Below are positions 25,329 through 33,337 of a DNA stretch of 64,000 nucleotides, in pieces. The notes under the pieces were generated by a model. The model saw nothing but the letters and a program-made list of their open reading frames with translations, had not been told where the DNA came from and made no database searches. The DNA is from Armatimonadota bacterium (GTDB taxonomy: Bacteria; Armatimonadota; Fimbriimonadia; Fimbriimonadales; Fimbriimonadaceae). The translations under genes were made by a program, and so were the position numbers. How positions within the stretch are numbered: the first letter of the stretch is position 1; every line of letters begins with the position of its first letter. The stretch lies in NCBI GenBank assembly GCA_016125185.1, contig WGMG01000001.1, positions 372,001-436,000 of the forward strand, read 5' to 3'.

Positions 25329-26267
25329 ATGCGTTCCCTCTCCCTTCTTTTGTGCCTGGTCCCCTCCGTCGTCTTTGCTTGGGGCAGCGACGGCCACATG
25401 CAGATCGCCGACATCGCCTGGACGAAACTCACTCCGACGGCCAAGGCCAAAATCACAACCCTTTTAAACGCAGGAGAGCCCTCTTTTCGAATCCTCAACA
25501 ACGATTCGCGCGATGCGTTTCGCTCAGCCGCGACCTTCTGCGACTACATGAAGTCGCATGAAGACACGATTTACGAAAGCATCATCCCCGCCATGAACTC
25601 CAAGTTCAACCCGAACATCGCGTCGATTGGGCGCGAAGGCGTCCGATGCAAGACGTGGCACTACTACGACGTGCCCATTCGTTATTCTGGCCAGGAACCG
25701 GCCATCGACCCCTCGAACGCAGATGCGGCCCTGAACTTGGCCATCGCCGAACTCTCAAAAATGAACAAAAGCGGCCTGAGCGACCCCAAGATGGCCTGCT
25801 GGTGGCTGTACTGGATCGAGCACGTAACCGGCGATTTGCACCAGCCTCTGCACTGCGTCAGCAGTTACGAATACGAATCAAAGGGCGACGCCGGAGGAAA
25901 CTTCTTCAAGATCAAAAAGCTCGGCGGCGAAGGGACGACTAACCTGCACAGCTTCTGGGATGGCGGCATCGGTCGCGCCATCGGCGAGGAGCGGGAAAAG
26001 GGCAAGGACCCCAATGTCGAGAAGGTGACCGATCGCTGGACCGGCGATTCCTCCCTCCAGCCCCCGGCAGATCAGGTGAAGGACCTCGATCCGATGGATT
26101 GGATCAAGATCGGCTCGCGCGAGGCAGACAAGGTCGTGTACGGCGACCTTAAGCAAGGCGACGCGCCGGATATGAACTACCTCTACCGCATGTCGATCTT
26201 CTGCCGAAAGCAAGCGGTTCTCGGCGGATATCGGCTGGCGGCGGTGCTGAACAAGGCTCTCGGCTAG
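25329..26267 (+). CDS. Secreted S1/P1-type zinc nuclease
   Basis: Cleaves single-stranded nucleic acids with three zinc ions. A 17-residue signal peptide ends at VFA, so the mature protein begins with Trp (WGSDGH). In the P1 family the N-terminal Trp1 and His6 are zinc ligands, and both fall exactly right here. Further ligands are the His in KTWHYYD, the His and Asp in HVTGD, the His in QPLHC, and the His and Asp in LHSFWDGG. At 312 residues it is slightly longer than the plant and fungal enzymes. It probably scavenges nucleotides outside the inner membrane. Confidence 0.9.
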   Translation: MRSLSLLLCLVPSVVFAWGSDGHMQIADIAWTKLTPTAKAKITTLLNAGEPSFRILNNDSRDAFRSAATFCDYMKSHEDTIYESIIPAMNSKFNPNIASIGREGVRCKTWHYYDVPIRYSGQEPAIDPSNADAALNLAIAELSKMNKSGLSDPKMACWWLYWIEHVTGDLHQPLHCVSSYEYESKGDAGGNFFKIKKLGGEGTTNLHSFWDGGIGRAIGEEREKGKDPNVEKVTDRWTGDSSLQPPADQVKDLDPMDWIKIGSREADKVVYGDLKQGDAPDMNYLYRMSIFCRKQAVLGGYRLAAVLNKALG

Positions 26268-26316
26268 CCGAAGGTGCATCTTTTCGGGTTCGCGTGGCGT
26301 AACCTTTAGTCTGGAG

Positions 26317-27282
26317 ATGCGAAAGACCCTTCGGGAACAGATCGACGCGAACAAGCGAGGCAGTCTAGTACTGGTTTGCGTGATGCTCGCTCTGATCACC
26401 GCGCTCGGCACCTGCATCGTCGGCATCTGGCACCCGCGATATTGGTACTACGGAGCGGGCGGTGCGTTTGGCATCGCCCTTTTCGTGGCCTTCGTCGCTC
26501 GGTCGTGGGGTCCGGGCATCATCCTCGGCATTTCCAACACCCGCGAGGCGACGGCGCAGGAGGACCAGATGCTCCGTAACGTCGTCGAAGAGATGGCGAT
26601 TGCCTCCGGCCTTCCCATGCCCAAGATCTATGTGATCAACGACAGTTCGCCCAACGCGTTCGCGACCGGCATGTCGCCGGAGAAGGGCATCGTCTGCGTG
26701 ACCACCGGTCTGCTCTCCAAGCTCAATCGCGAAGAGCTTCAGGGCGTCATGGCCCATGAACTTTCGCACATCCGCAACTACGATGTCCGGTACATGACGA
26801 TGGTCTCAATCCTGGCCGGGATGATCGCCTTGCTGGCGGATTTCCTCCAAACCCAACTTCGCTGGGGTTTCTGGGGCGGACGATCGAGATCGAGCGACAA
26901 CGATAACGACAACAACAATCCGCTCGCCATCGTATTTCTCATCGTCGGTATCATCCTCGCCATCATCTCGCCCATCGCGGGTTGGATGCTCGAAATGGCG
27001 GTGAGCCGCAAGCGCGAGTTCCTCGCCGACGCCAGCGCGGCGGAGATGACCCGCTACCCCGAAGGGCTCATCAGCGCCCTCCAAAAGATTTCCAACGACC
27101 CCGATCCGCTGGAGGCCGCCAACCGCGCCACCCAGCATATGTACATCGTGAATCCCCTCAAGCTGATGGAGGAGCGGGCCGACCTCTTCCGCACCCATCC
27201 ATCCACCGAGGCGCGCATCAACGCGCTGCGGGGTATGGAGCCGTATTACGACAAAGTGCGTAAGTTCGGCGAGATTGAATAG
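26317..27282 (+). CDS. htpX: HtpX-like M48 membrane metalloprotease
   Basis: Zinc protease of the inner membrane that helps clear misfolded membrane proteins. Two N-terminal membrane helices (from ~20 to 75) precede the zinc site HELSHIRN (147-154). Two more hydrophobic segments follow, and the third ligand lies in KREFLADASAAEM. An acidic-Asn run (NDNDNNN) sits in the loop before the third helix. At 321 residues it is slightly longer than E. coli HtpX. A TAACCT hexamer lies 11 nt before the ATG, with GGAG close to the start. Confidence 0.92.
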   Translation: MRKTLREQIDANKRGSLVLVCVMLALITALGTCIVGIWHPRYWYYGAGGAFGIALFVAFVARSWGPGIILGISNTREATAQEDQMLRNVVEEMAIASGLPMPKIYVINDSSPNAFATGMSPEKGIVCVTTGLLSKLNREELQGVMAHELSHIRNYDVRYMTMVSILAGMIALLADFLQTQLRWGFWGGRSRSSDNDNDNNNPLAIVFLIVGIILAIISPIAGWMLEMAVSRKREFLADASAAEMTRYPEGLISALQKISNDPDPLEAANRATQHMYIVNPLKLMEERADLFRTHPSTEARINALRGMEPYYDKVRKFGEIE

Positions 27283-27290
27283 AAAGTCCG

Positions 27291-27296
27291 TACAAT
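27291..27296 (+). promoter_or_regulatory. Candidate -10 box for hypothetical exported protein
   Basis: TACAAT, 9 nt before the GTG at 27306; an ATG overlapping the box at 27295 is out of frame. Confidence 0.4.
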
Positions 27297-27305
27297 GACA
27301 TTGTT

Positions 27306-27860
27306 GTGGTCGCTTTGTTATGCCTCGCACTGCCCCATAGCATCGAAACAGCTTCGGAGCCGATCATGCTGGCTACGGCCTCAACGAGAAATGGAAAGGC
27401 CAAGTTGCTTCTCCGCGAGTTAGGTGATGAGGGCCTTGACCGTAGTCTGGTCCTCCATTTGCCCGGTCCAAATGGGCGGGAAGTAACGTTGGCTCCCGAG
27501 TGTGGCGACAGCGAAAAGGGGGCTATCATCGCTCGCAAAAGCGACTTTCTCGTCGTGGCAATACCGAGCCGGGTCCCCCAGGCTTATGTTGTTTCCCAAA
27601 CTGGACAGGTGAAGCGACTGGAGACCAGCTTTGCGCATGAAGATTGGTTTTGGGTCACTCAGGATCATGGCGTCGTCTTTGAACAAATGAATTACCAGAG
27701 CGGCCCTAGCTTCCTGCGGGTACGGCAATACCAAACCCTCGACCCAAAGACTCTCAAGTTTCGGGTCGTTTCGATTGAGGAAGCGAAGCGAGACAAGATC
27801 GATTCAGCAAGCCTAAGCTCAAGTAAAGAGTCAGCAACGAATTTGCGAAACCTAAAGTAG
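27306..27860 (+). CDS. Hypothetical exported protein
   Basis: A 184-residue protein with a GTG start and a short hydrophobic N-terminus (MVALLCLALPHSIETAS) that could be a signal peptide. The body has beta-strand-like segments resembling a repeat-propeller blade (FLVVAIPSRVPQAYVVSQTG, FWVTQDHGVVFEQ), but too few to assign a propeller. The tail is Ser/Lys-rich. It lies just before the flagellar operon, 55 nt upstream, without visible link to it. Confidence 0.6.
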   Translation: MVALLCLALPHSIETASEPIMLATASTRNGKAKLLLRELGDEGLDRSLVLHLPGPNGREVTLAPECGDSEKGAIIARKSDFLVVAIPSRVPQAYVVSQTGQVKRLETSFAHEDWFWVTQDHGVVFEQMNYQSGPSFLRVRQYQTLDPKTLKFRVVSIEEAKRDKIDSASLSSSKESATNLRNLK

Positions 27861-27915
27861 ATTGCAAAGTTCCAGCCCTAACCAGGAATAAATACCTGCC
27901 GATTCCTATTACGGG

Positions 27916-28650
27916 ATGAACCGAGGAATCTACACCGGGGCACGGGGAATGATGACCACCACGCAGTGGATGGACGTGATTTCCAACAACCTTGCCAACT
28001 CTGGAACCGACGGATACAAGGCCGACACGCTGGCGTTTACCGACGTCATGATGAAGAACCTTTACGCCAACGGCGGAAAGGGCGTCTATCTCGGAAGCAT
28101 CGGCAACGGCCCCGCCGCAACCGCCAACTCCATCGACCGAAGCGTCGGCACGATCCGCACGACGGGCAATGCGCTCGATGTGGCTCTCCGCACGCCGCAG
28201 GGCATGTTTGCGGTTCAGATGAACGGCCAAACCTACTACACCCGCAACGGCTCGTTCAGCCTCGACTCCGCTGGCCACTTGGTCACCAACCAGGGCCTTC
28301 CGGTTCTGGACACCAAAGGCTCCCCGATCACGATCACCGGCAAGGGCAAGGTGATGATCGACGAGCAGGGCCTGGTTCACCAGGGCGATAACGTCGTGGC
28401 CCAGATCGGCATCTACGAATCCGACTTTGCAAAGGCTGGACTCAATCTCTGGACTGCCGGCACGCAGACCCCTCAGCCGGTCGCAAACCCGGAGCTCGCA
28501 ACTAACTCGCTGGAAGCCAGCAACGTCGAGCCCATCCAGGCGATGGTGGACCTCATCAAGGTCCAGCGCTCCTTTGAAGAATCTCAGCGGTCGATCCAAA
28601 CCCAGGACGACATGACCGGAAAGCTCTTCGAAATCTTGAATCGACACTAA
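27916..28650 (+). CDS. flgF: Flagellar rod protein, FlgF-like
   Basis: Axial protein of the proximal rod, secreted by the flagellar export apparatus. The 244-residue protein has the N-terminal signature MDVISNNLANSGTDGYK and the C-terminal heptad helix QAMVDLIKVQRSFEESQRSI, which pack as coiled coils in the rod core, with a middle FlgG-type fold (MFAVQMNGQTYYTRNGSFSL). It opens the operon, just before flgG. Several FlgE/F/G paralogues are alike; I call it FlgF from its length and position. Gram-positive FlhO/FlhP-type naming is an alternative. Confidence 0.85.
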   Translation: MNRGIYTGARGMMTTTQWMDVISNNLANSGTDGYKADTLAFTDVMMKNLYANGGKGVYLGSIGNGPAATANSIDRSVGTIRTTGNALDVALRTPQGMFAVQMNGQTYYTRNGSFSLDSAGHLVTNQGLPVLDTKGSPITITGKGKVMIDEQGLVHQGDNVVAQIGIYESDFAKAGLNLWTAGTQTPQPVANPELATNSLEASNVEPIQAMVDLIKVQRSFEESQRSIQTQDDMTGKLFEILNRH

Positions 28651-28729
28651 TCCCACATCGGGACCCGACCGGCCAAGCAGGATGCGAGGCTATGAATCAG
28701 CACAGGAAGGCAAACCATGAAAAGCCGCC

Positions 28730-29518
28730 ATGTTAAGATCGCTCAATACTTCGGCAACCGGAATGGTTGCGCAACAATTTAACCTGGACGTTATCTCGAA
28801 CAACCTCGCGAACGTCAACACGACTGGTTTCAAACACCAGCGGGCCGAGTTTCACGACTTGGTGTATCAGACGGTTCAATCCGCTGGTACCTCGGTCGGT
28901 CAGAACTTCAAAACGCCGGGTGGCGTTCAGTTCGGTCTTGGTTCGATGGTTTCCGCCACCGCCAACGACCTCTCGCAGGGCGCATCCCTCAGCACCGGTA
29001 ACCCGCTCGACCTCATGATCGTCGGCGAAGGTTACTTCCGCGTGCTCAAGCCGGACGGCAGTTTCGGATACACCCGCGATGGCAGTTTCAAGAAGGACGC
29101 GACCGGTCTGCTGGTAAACAGCAACGGCTACCCGCTCGTCCCCCAGATCACGATTCCCGAGGGAGCGACTCAGGTGAATATTGGTCAGGACGGCACGGTC
29201 GAGGCCATGATTCCGGGCAACTCGACGCCGACACGGCTCGATCAGATTACTTTGGCGATGTTCGCCAACCCCGCCGGTCTCACCCGAGCTGGCGAGAACC
29301 TGTGGGTGGAGAGTGCGGCCAGCGGCGCGCCAAACCTCATTGCCCCCGGCACCGATGGAGCGGGTACGGTCTCCGCCGGGTATCTGGAAGGATCCAACGT
29401 TTCGGTTGTCGAAGAGATGGTTCGAATGATCACTGCGCAACGCGCCTATGAGATCAACTCGAAAGCCATCCAGACCTCAGACGACATGCTGTCGATTCTG
29501 AACACGCTGAAGAGGTAA
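28730..29518 (+). CDS. flgG: Flagellar distal rod protein FlgG
   Basis: Distal rod subunit that passes through the P and L rings. The 262-residue protein, the standard length, carries LDVISNNLANVNTTGFK near the N-terminus and MVRMITAQRAYEINSKAIQ at the C-terminus. The middle domain (YFRVLKPDGSFGYTRDGSF, then GENLW) is the template for the extra module found at the front of the next gene. A 3-nt gap separates the stop from that gene's ATG, so expression is coupled. Confidence 0.93.
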   Translation: MLRSLNTSATGMVAQQFNLDVISNNLANVNTTGFKHQRAEFHDLVYQTVQSAGTSVGQNFKTPGGVQFGLGSMVSATANDLSQGASLSTGNPLDLMIVGEGYFRVLKPDGSFGYTRDGSFKKDATGLLVNSNGYPLVPQITIPEGATQVNIGQDGTVEAMIPGNSTPTRLDQITLAMFANPAGLTRAGENLWVESAASGAPNLIAPGTDGAGTVSAGYLEGSNVSVVEEMVRMITAQRAYEINSKAIQTSDDMLSILNTLKR

Positions 29519-29521
29519 GCC

Positions 29522-30712
29522 ATGATCGGTAGCATTCTCGCACTCATGGTTGGGGGAACGGTCCCCACTGTCACCGTTCGAATCGAAGGCGACGGCTTCT
29601 TCCGCTTCGCCAAAGACAATCAGATGTTTTACGGCCGCGTGGCCCAGCTTTCGGCCACGCCGCAGGGCCTCATGGCCAAAGATGGCTCCTTATTGGTGCC
29701 CCGCCTGGTGGCGCCGGAAGGCACGACCAAGCTGGAAGTCAGCATGGACGGCAACATCACCGCGGTTCTGGCTAACGGAAGCAAGCACCTCGGCCGCTTT
29801 GTCATCGCCATTTTCGAAACCCCGCCGAAGTTCAATCACGTGGGCAACTACGTGACCACCGACTCCCGCCCGACGCTGACCAGCCCGGGTGAATGGATCG
29901 CCGGTGTGATCCGAACGAACGGCACCGCAACAACGGCTCCGATCGACACCAAGACGACCGAGGGAAGCACGACGACGACCACGCCGAAAACGGCTGGTAA
30001 CAACTCCGCGAGCGAAAAGTTTGTGCCGGGAACGACCGAGATCAAGGTCAATCTTCACTCGGAGATCACGTCCGAGCACATCTTGCTCGGCGATATCGCC
30101 ACGATCGAAGGCGACCCGGAAGTCAAAGAGAAGCTGAGCGTGGTCGACTTTGGTCGAGCCCCGATCTACGGCGCAAAGCGGGGCCTCACCGTCCTGCACG
30201 TCCGGGCCAACATTTTGGCCGCCAAGATCGATACCCGAAACATCAAGATCATCTGCCCCGAAGGTGCAACGGTCGAGCGCAAGAGCCAAAAGGTCGAGCC
30301 GACTGCGATCTCCGATGCCGTCGCCAAGGCGATCAAGGTGAAGTTCGGCTTCGAGACCCAGCTTCAAGAGAAGAATCGGCTGACGACCCTCAGCGTTCCC
30401 GATGGAGAGGTGACGATTAGCGTCTCCCAGCTTAACCTGAACAACACCGAAATTAGCGGTATGGTCGATGTCCTCGTGGATGGCAAGTCCGCAGGCACCG
30501 TCCGCATCGGCTACGACCTGCCCGCCCTTTCGATGGTCAAGCGCGGCGATGTGGTTCGCCTTCGCCTGATCTCCAATTTTGCCACCGTCGAGGTCAACGC
30601 CAAGGCGACGACCAACGGCTATCTCGGCCAGAGCATAACCGTCGAAACCGACAACGGCACGACCCACACCGGCACCCTCATCGGCTCCGGAATCGTGGAG
30701 GTGAAACTATGA
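29522..30712 (+). CDS. flgA: FlgG-like module fused to FlgA (P-ring chaperone)
   Basis: A 396-residue protein of two parts. Residues ~15-125 align with the middle domain of the upstream FlgG: EGDGFFRFAKDNQMFYGRVA corresponds to EGYFRVLKPDGSFGYTRDGS, and later LLVPRLVAPEGTTKLEVSMDG to PLVPQITIPEGATQVNIGQDG. A Thr-rich linker (GSTTTTTPKT) follows. Residues ~170-396 match FlgA, the periplasmic chaperone for FlgI, with the SAF-type domain and a terminal GYLGQSITV block. The N-terminus has only a weak hydrophobic start (MIGSILALMVGG). Ordinary FlgA proteins are 130-250 residues and lack the first module. The stop overlaps flgH (ATGA). Confidence 0.85.
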   Translation: MIGSILALMVGGTVPTVTVRIEGDGFFRFAKDNQMFYGRVAQLSATPQGLMAKDGSLLVPRLVAPEGTTKLEVSMDGNITAVLANGSKHLGRFVIAIFETPPKFNHVGNYVTTDSRPTLTSPGEWIAGVIRTNGTATTAPIDTKTTEGSTTTTTPKTAGNNSASEKFVPGTTEIKVNLHSEITSEHILLGDIATIEGDPEVKEKLSVVDFGRAPIYGAKRGLTVLHVRANILAAKIDTRNIKIICPEGATVERKSQKVEPTAISDAVAKAIKVKFGFETQLQEKNRLTTLSVPDGEVTISVSQLNLNNTEISGMVDVLVDGKSAGTVRIGYDLPALSMVKRGDVVRLRLISNFATVEVNAKATTNGYLGQSITVETDNGTTHTGTLIGSGIVEVKL

Positions 30713-31326
30713 AACTGACGTCCATCTTCGCCCTCGCACTGACTTCGGTGGCCTTCGGCCAGCAGGTAGATTCGCAGGACAACTTCGGCTCTCTGACGCC
30801 GAAGAGGTACAACTCGCCGTTCCTGGCTCGAACCGCCCGGCACGTGGGCGATCCGCTGACGGTCATCATCAGCGAGTCGAACATCTCCTCGTACCAGTCG
30901 AACATGCAGAACAACAAGAAGGAGACCGTCACCAACGGCCCGAACAGCGTTCCGCTCGTCGATTGGCTGAAGGTTGGCCTGCTTTCGTCGCTGACCGGCA
31001 GTTCCAGCTCCAGCACGGATCAACAGTTCCAAACCACGGGGCAGAACTCTCAACGCGGCACCATGACGGCCAAGGTTTCCGTCCTCATCAAGCAGATTCT
31101 TCCGAACGGCACGCTGGTGGTCGAAGGGACCCGAGCCGTGAAGTTCGGTCGCGAGACTCAGCATCTAACCCTCAGCGGCATCTGCCGAGTTGATGACATC
31201 CGAACGGACAATACGCTTCTCAGCGAGAACCTCGCCAATGCCGAAATCAAGAGTGAAGGCATCGGAGCGATCTACAAGAAGCAGCGACAAGGCTTCATCT
31301 CGAAGCTCTTGGGGTGGTTGTTCTAA
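30709..31326 (+). CDS. flgH: Flagellar L-ring protein FlgH, without lipobox
   Basis: Forms the outer-membrane L ring around the distal rod, so the cell has an outer membrane. Length is 205 residues. The family core is visible: RHVGDPLTVIISESN, GTMTAKVSVLIKQILPNGTL, VEGTR and TLSGICRVDDI. The N-terminus MKLTSIFALALTSVAFGQQ is a signal peptide but has no Cys at the cleavage site, whereas enterobacterial FlgH is a lipoprotein. Anchoring must therefore differ. The next gene starts directly after the stop. Confidence 0.93.
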   Translation: MKLTSIFALALTSVAFGQQVDSQDNFGSLTPKRYNSPFLARTARHVGDPLTVIISESNISSYQSNMQNNKKETVTNGPNSVPLVDWLKVGLLSSLTGSSSSSTDQQFQTTGQNSQRGTMTAKVSVLIKQILPNGTLVVEGTRAVKFGRETQHLTLSGICRVDDIRTDNTLLSENLANAEIKSEGIGAIYKKQRQGFISKLLGWLF

Positions 31327-32520
31327 ATGAAACTCCTTTCCATCGCAACGCTTTTGCTGACTGCGAGCATGGTTTTTGCCCAGGCTGGACCTCCTTCCGG
31401 TGGCGGCGACACCAAGCCGACACGCATCACGGACGAGATGTCCCGCCGCATGTCCAACATGCGACAGGCCGAAAGCAACGGCATCAGCGTCCGCATTAAG
31501 GACATCGCCCGGTTCCGCGGCATCCGCTCCAACTCCCTCATGGGTATTGGTGTAGTGGTCGGCCTTAAGGGCACTGGCGACACGCGAAAGAACCCGCAGA
31601 GTGCGGCGGCCATCGCCAACTATATGAAGTCGATGGGGCAATCCGTCGATCCGACGCTCATCGAACCGAAGAACTGCGCTCTCGTATTTGTCCGCGCCGA
31701 GCTTCCCCCGTTCGCCACGAACGGCCAAGAACTTGACCTCACGGTCGCATCGGCTGGTGACGCGCTCAGCTTGCAGGGAGGACTCCTCCTTCGCACCGAG
31801 CTGTACGCCGTCGGAGACAACGAAACGGTTTACGCCATCGGCGAAGGCTCCATCAGCATCGGTGGGTACGGCGCTTCGTCGGGTGGCAGCAGCAAGTCGG
31901 TTGGCTTCCTCACCGCGGGCCGAGTCCCCAGCGGCGGCGTGGTCGAGCAAGGCGCGCCGACGAAACTGGTCTACAGCGGCAAGATGTACCTCGAACTGAT
32001 GGATGCCGACCTCACGACGGCTAACCGAGTTCAGGACGAAATCAACAAGAAGTATCCCGAGTTCAACGCCATGGCGGAGAACGGCGGCACCATCGGCGTT
32101 TCGCTCCCGACCACTATGTCTCCGGTTCAGGCGATGTCCAAGCTGGAAGAGCTGAACGTCCTGGTCGACAATGCGGCCGTGGTCGTCATTAACGAAAAGA
32201 CCGGCGCGATCGCCATCGGCGGAAACGTCCGCATCGCTCCCGTCGCCATCGCCAGCGGCTCCATCAGCGTCAAGATCGAGGAATCGACGAGTGTGTCCCA
32301 GCCGAATCCGTTCGCTCAGGGCACGACCACGCCGGTCACGAACCAGAAGGTCTCGGCCGATCAAGGCGAAGCCGACATTGCGGTCATGGCTCCGAATACG
32401 ACCGTCGCCGACCTGGCCCGCATCTTCCAAGAGTTGCGTCTCAAGTCCAGCGACATCATCAATATCCTTCAGATCCTGCGTCAGCAGGGCGCCCTCAAGG
32501 CAAGGCTGGTGATCCAGTGA
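31327..32520 (+). CDS. flgI: Flagellar P-ring protein FlgI
   Basis: Periplasmic P-ring subunit, 397 residues including a signal peptide (MKLLSIATLLLTASMVFAQ). Family markers include ISVRIKDIARFRGIRSNSL, GIGVVVGLKGTGD and VVVINEKTGAIAIGGNVRI. A Gly-Ser-rich insertion (GGYGASSGGSSKS) in the middle is typical. FlgA, two genes upstream, should chaperone it. The stop overlaps the GTG start of flgJ. Confidence 0.95.
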   Translation: MKLLSIATLLLTASMVFAQAGPPSGGGDTKPTRITDEMSRRMSNMRQAESNGISVRIKDIARFRGIRSNSLMGIGVVVGLKGTGDTRKNPQSAAAIANYMKSMGQSVDPTLIEPKNCALVFVRAELPPFATNGQELDLTVASAGDALSLQGGLLLRTELYAVGDNETVYAIGEGSISIGGYGASSGGSSKSVGFLTAGRVPSGGVVEQGAPTKLVYSGKMYLELMDADLTTANRVQDEINKKYPEFNAMAENGGTIGVSLPTTMSPVQAMSKLEELNVLVDNAAVVVINEKTGAIAIGGNVRIAPVAIASGSISVKIEESTSVSQPNPFAQGTTTPVTNQKVSADQGEADIAVMAPNTTVADLARIFQELRLKSSDIINILQILRQQGALKARLVIQ

Positions 32521-32849
32521 TAAACGGAAGCCTCCAGGCTCTCAAGGCGGGTTCGCTCGTCGCCGAAGCCAAAGACGACCTCACGAAGCTGAAGAAGGCG
32601 ACCGACGGTCTGGAAGCCTTCATGTTCAAATCCCTGCTCCAGAGCATGGGTGGCAAGGATGGCCTGTTCAGTTCGAAAATGCCCGGTGGCGATATCTACC
32701 GGGACATGTTCGAAACGAACCTGTCCGACGTGCTCGCCGCCCGCGGAACGCTGAACATCAGCAAGACGATTTACAACAAGGTTGTGCCGGTAGCCCTGGC
32801 TCAAGCCCAACAACGACTGAAAGAATCAACGATCGAGAAAAAAGTATGA
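32517..32849 (+). CDS. flgJ: Flagellar rod-cap protein FlgJ, N-terminal domain only
   Basis: Rod scaffold/cap of 110 residues. It starts with GTG, overlapping the flgI stop. The motif GLEAFMFKSLLQSM and the helix MFETNLSDVLAARGTLNIS are those of the FlgJ rod-binding domain. The muramidase domain found in enterobacterial FlgJ is missing, so peptidoglycan cutting must be done by another enzyme. The stop overlaps the next ATG. Confidence 0.88.
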   Translation: MINGSLQALKAGSLVAEAKDDLTKLKKATDGLEAFMFKSLLQSMGGKDGLFSSKMPGGDIYRDMFETNLSDVLAARGTLNISKTIYNKVVPVALAQAQQRLKESTIEKKV

Positions 32850-33325
32850 AATCCCGACAACTCCTCAATCTGTGGACCGAATGGTTGTCCACCTCCGAGA
32901 CGCTGCTGCGGGCTCTGCATGAGCAGACCGTAGCGGTGACCCTCCGCGACGTACCGCGTGTCGAGAAGCTGCAACCGGAGCTCGACGAGCTGATGGAAAG
33001 CATCCGAACCGTCGACACCCTGGCATTGGCTGAAGCAAAAAGGCTGGCCGAAGAGCTTGGAGCCCCGCTCCAGAGCCTTCGAGGTCTGGTCTCGGTTCTC
33101 GATAAGACCGAGGCGGCTCAAGTCCAACTCACCGCGAACAAAGTCCTATCGGCCTCGCAAAACATCCAGGATGTGGTGCACAAAAACCGAAAATTATTTG
33201 AGAGCGAAATGACCTACATCAATGGAACGCTCACCTTGATCGCTAAGGCCGCCGTCATCGGCAAAGGTCCGTATCGAGGTCGCAAGTCTGGTTCCACGTC
33301 GGTGTTGGTCGACGCCGCTGCATAA
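32846..33325 (+). CDS. flgN: FlgN-like export chaperone
   Basis: Cytoplasmic chaperone for the junction proteins FlgK and FlgL, encoded just downstream. The 159-residue, mostly helical protein has heptad-like leucines (LLNLWTEWLSTSETLLRALH, PLQSLRGLVSVLDKTEAAQV). Identity rests on helical character, size and position between flgJ and flgK, because FlgN is poorly conserved. The start overlaps flgJ by 4 nt, and flgK follows after 12 nt containing AGAGGAGAG. Confidence 0.8.
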   Translation: MKSRQLLNLWTEWLSTSETLLRALHEQTVAVTLRDVPRVEKLQPELDELMESIRTVDTLALAEAKRLAEELGAPLQSLRGLVSVLDKTEAAQVQLTANKVLSASQNIQDVVHKNRKLFESEMTYINGTLTLIAKAAVIGKGPYRGRKSGSTSVLVDAAA

Positions 33326-33337
33326 GAGGAGAGAAGA

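Noticed and set aside
27880-27930. Sigma-28 promoter before the flagellar operon (GCCGATTC at ~27896)
   Set aside because: The -10-like GCCGAT is present, but no TAAA element lies at the right distance (11-15 nt).
31165-32430. 421-codon frame antisense to flgI
   Set aside because: Shadow of flgI; composition is Arg/Asp/His-rich and lacks any domain.
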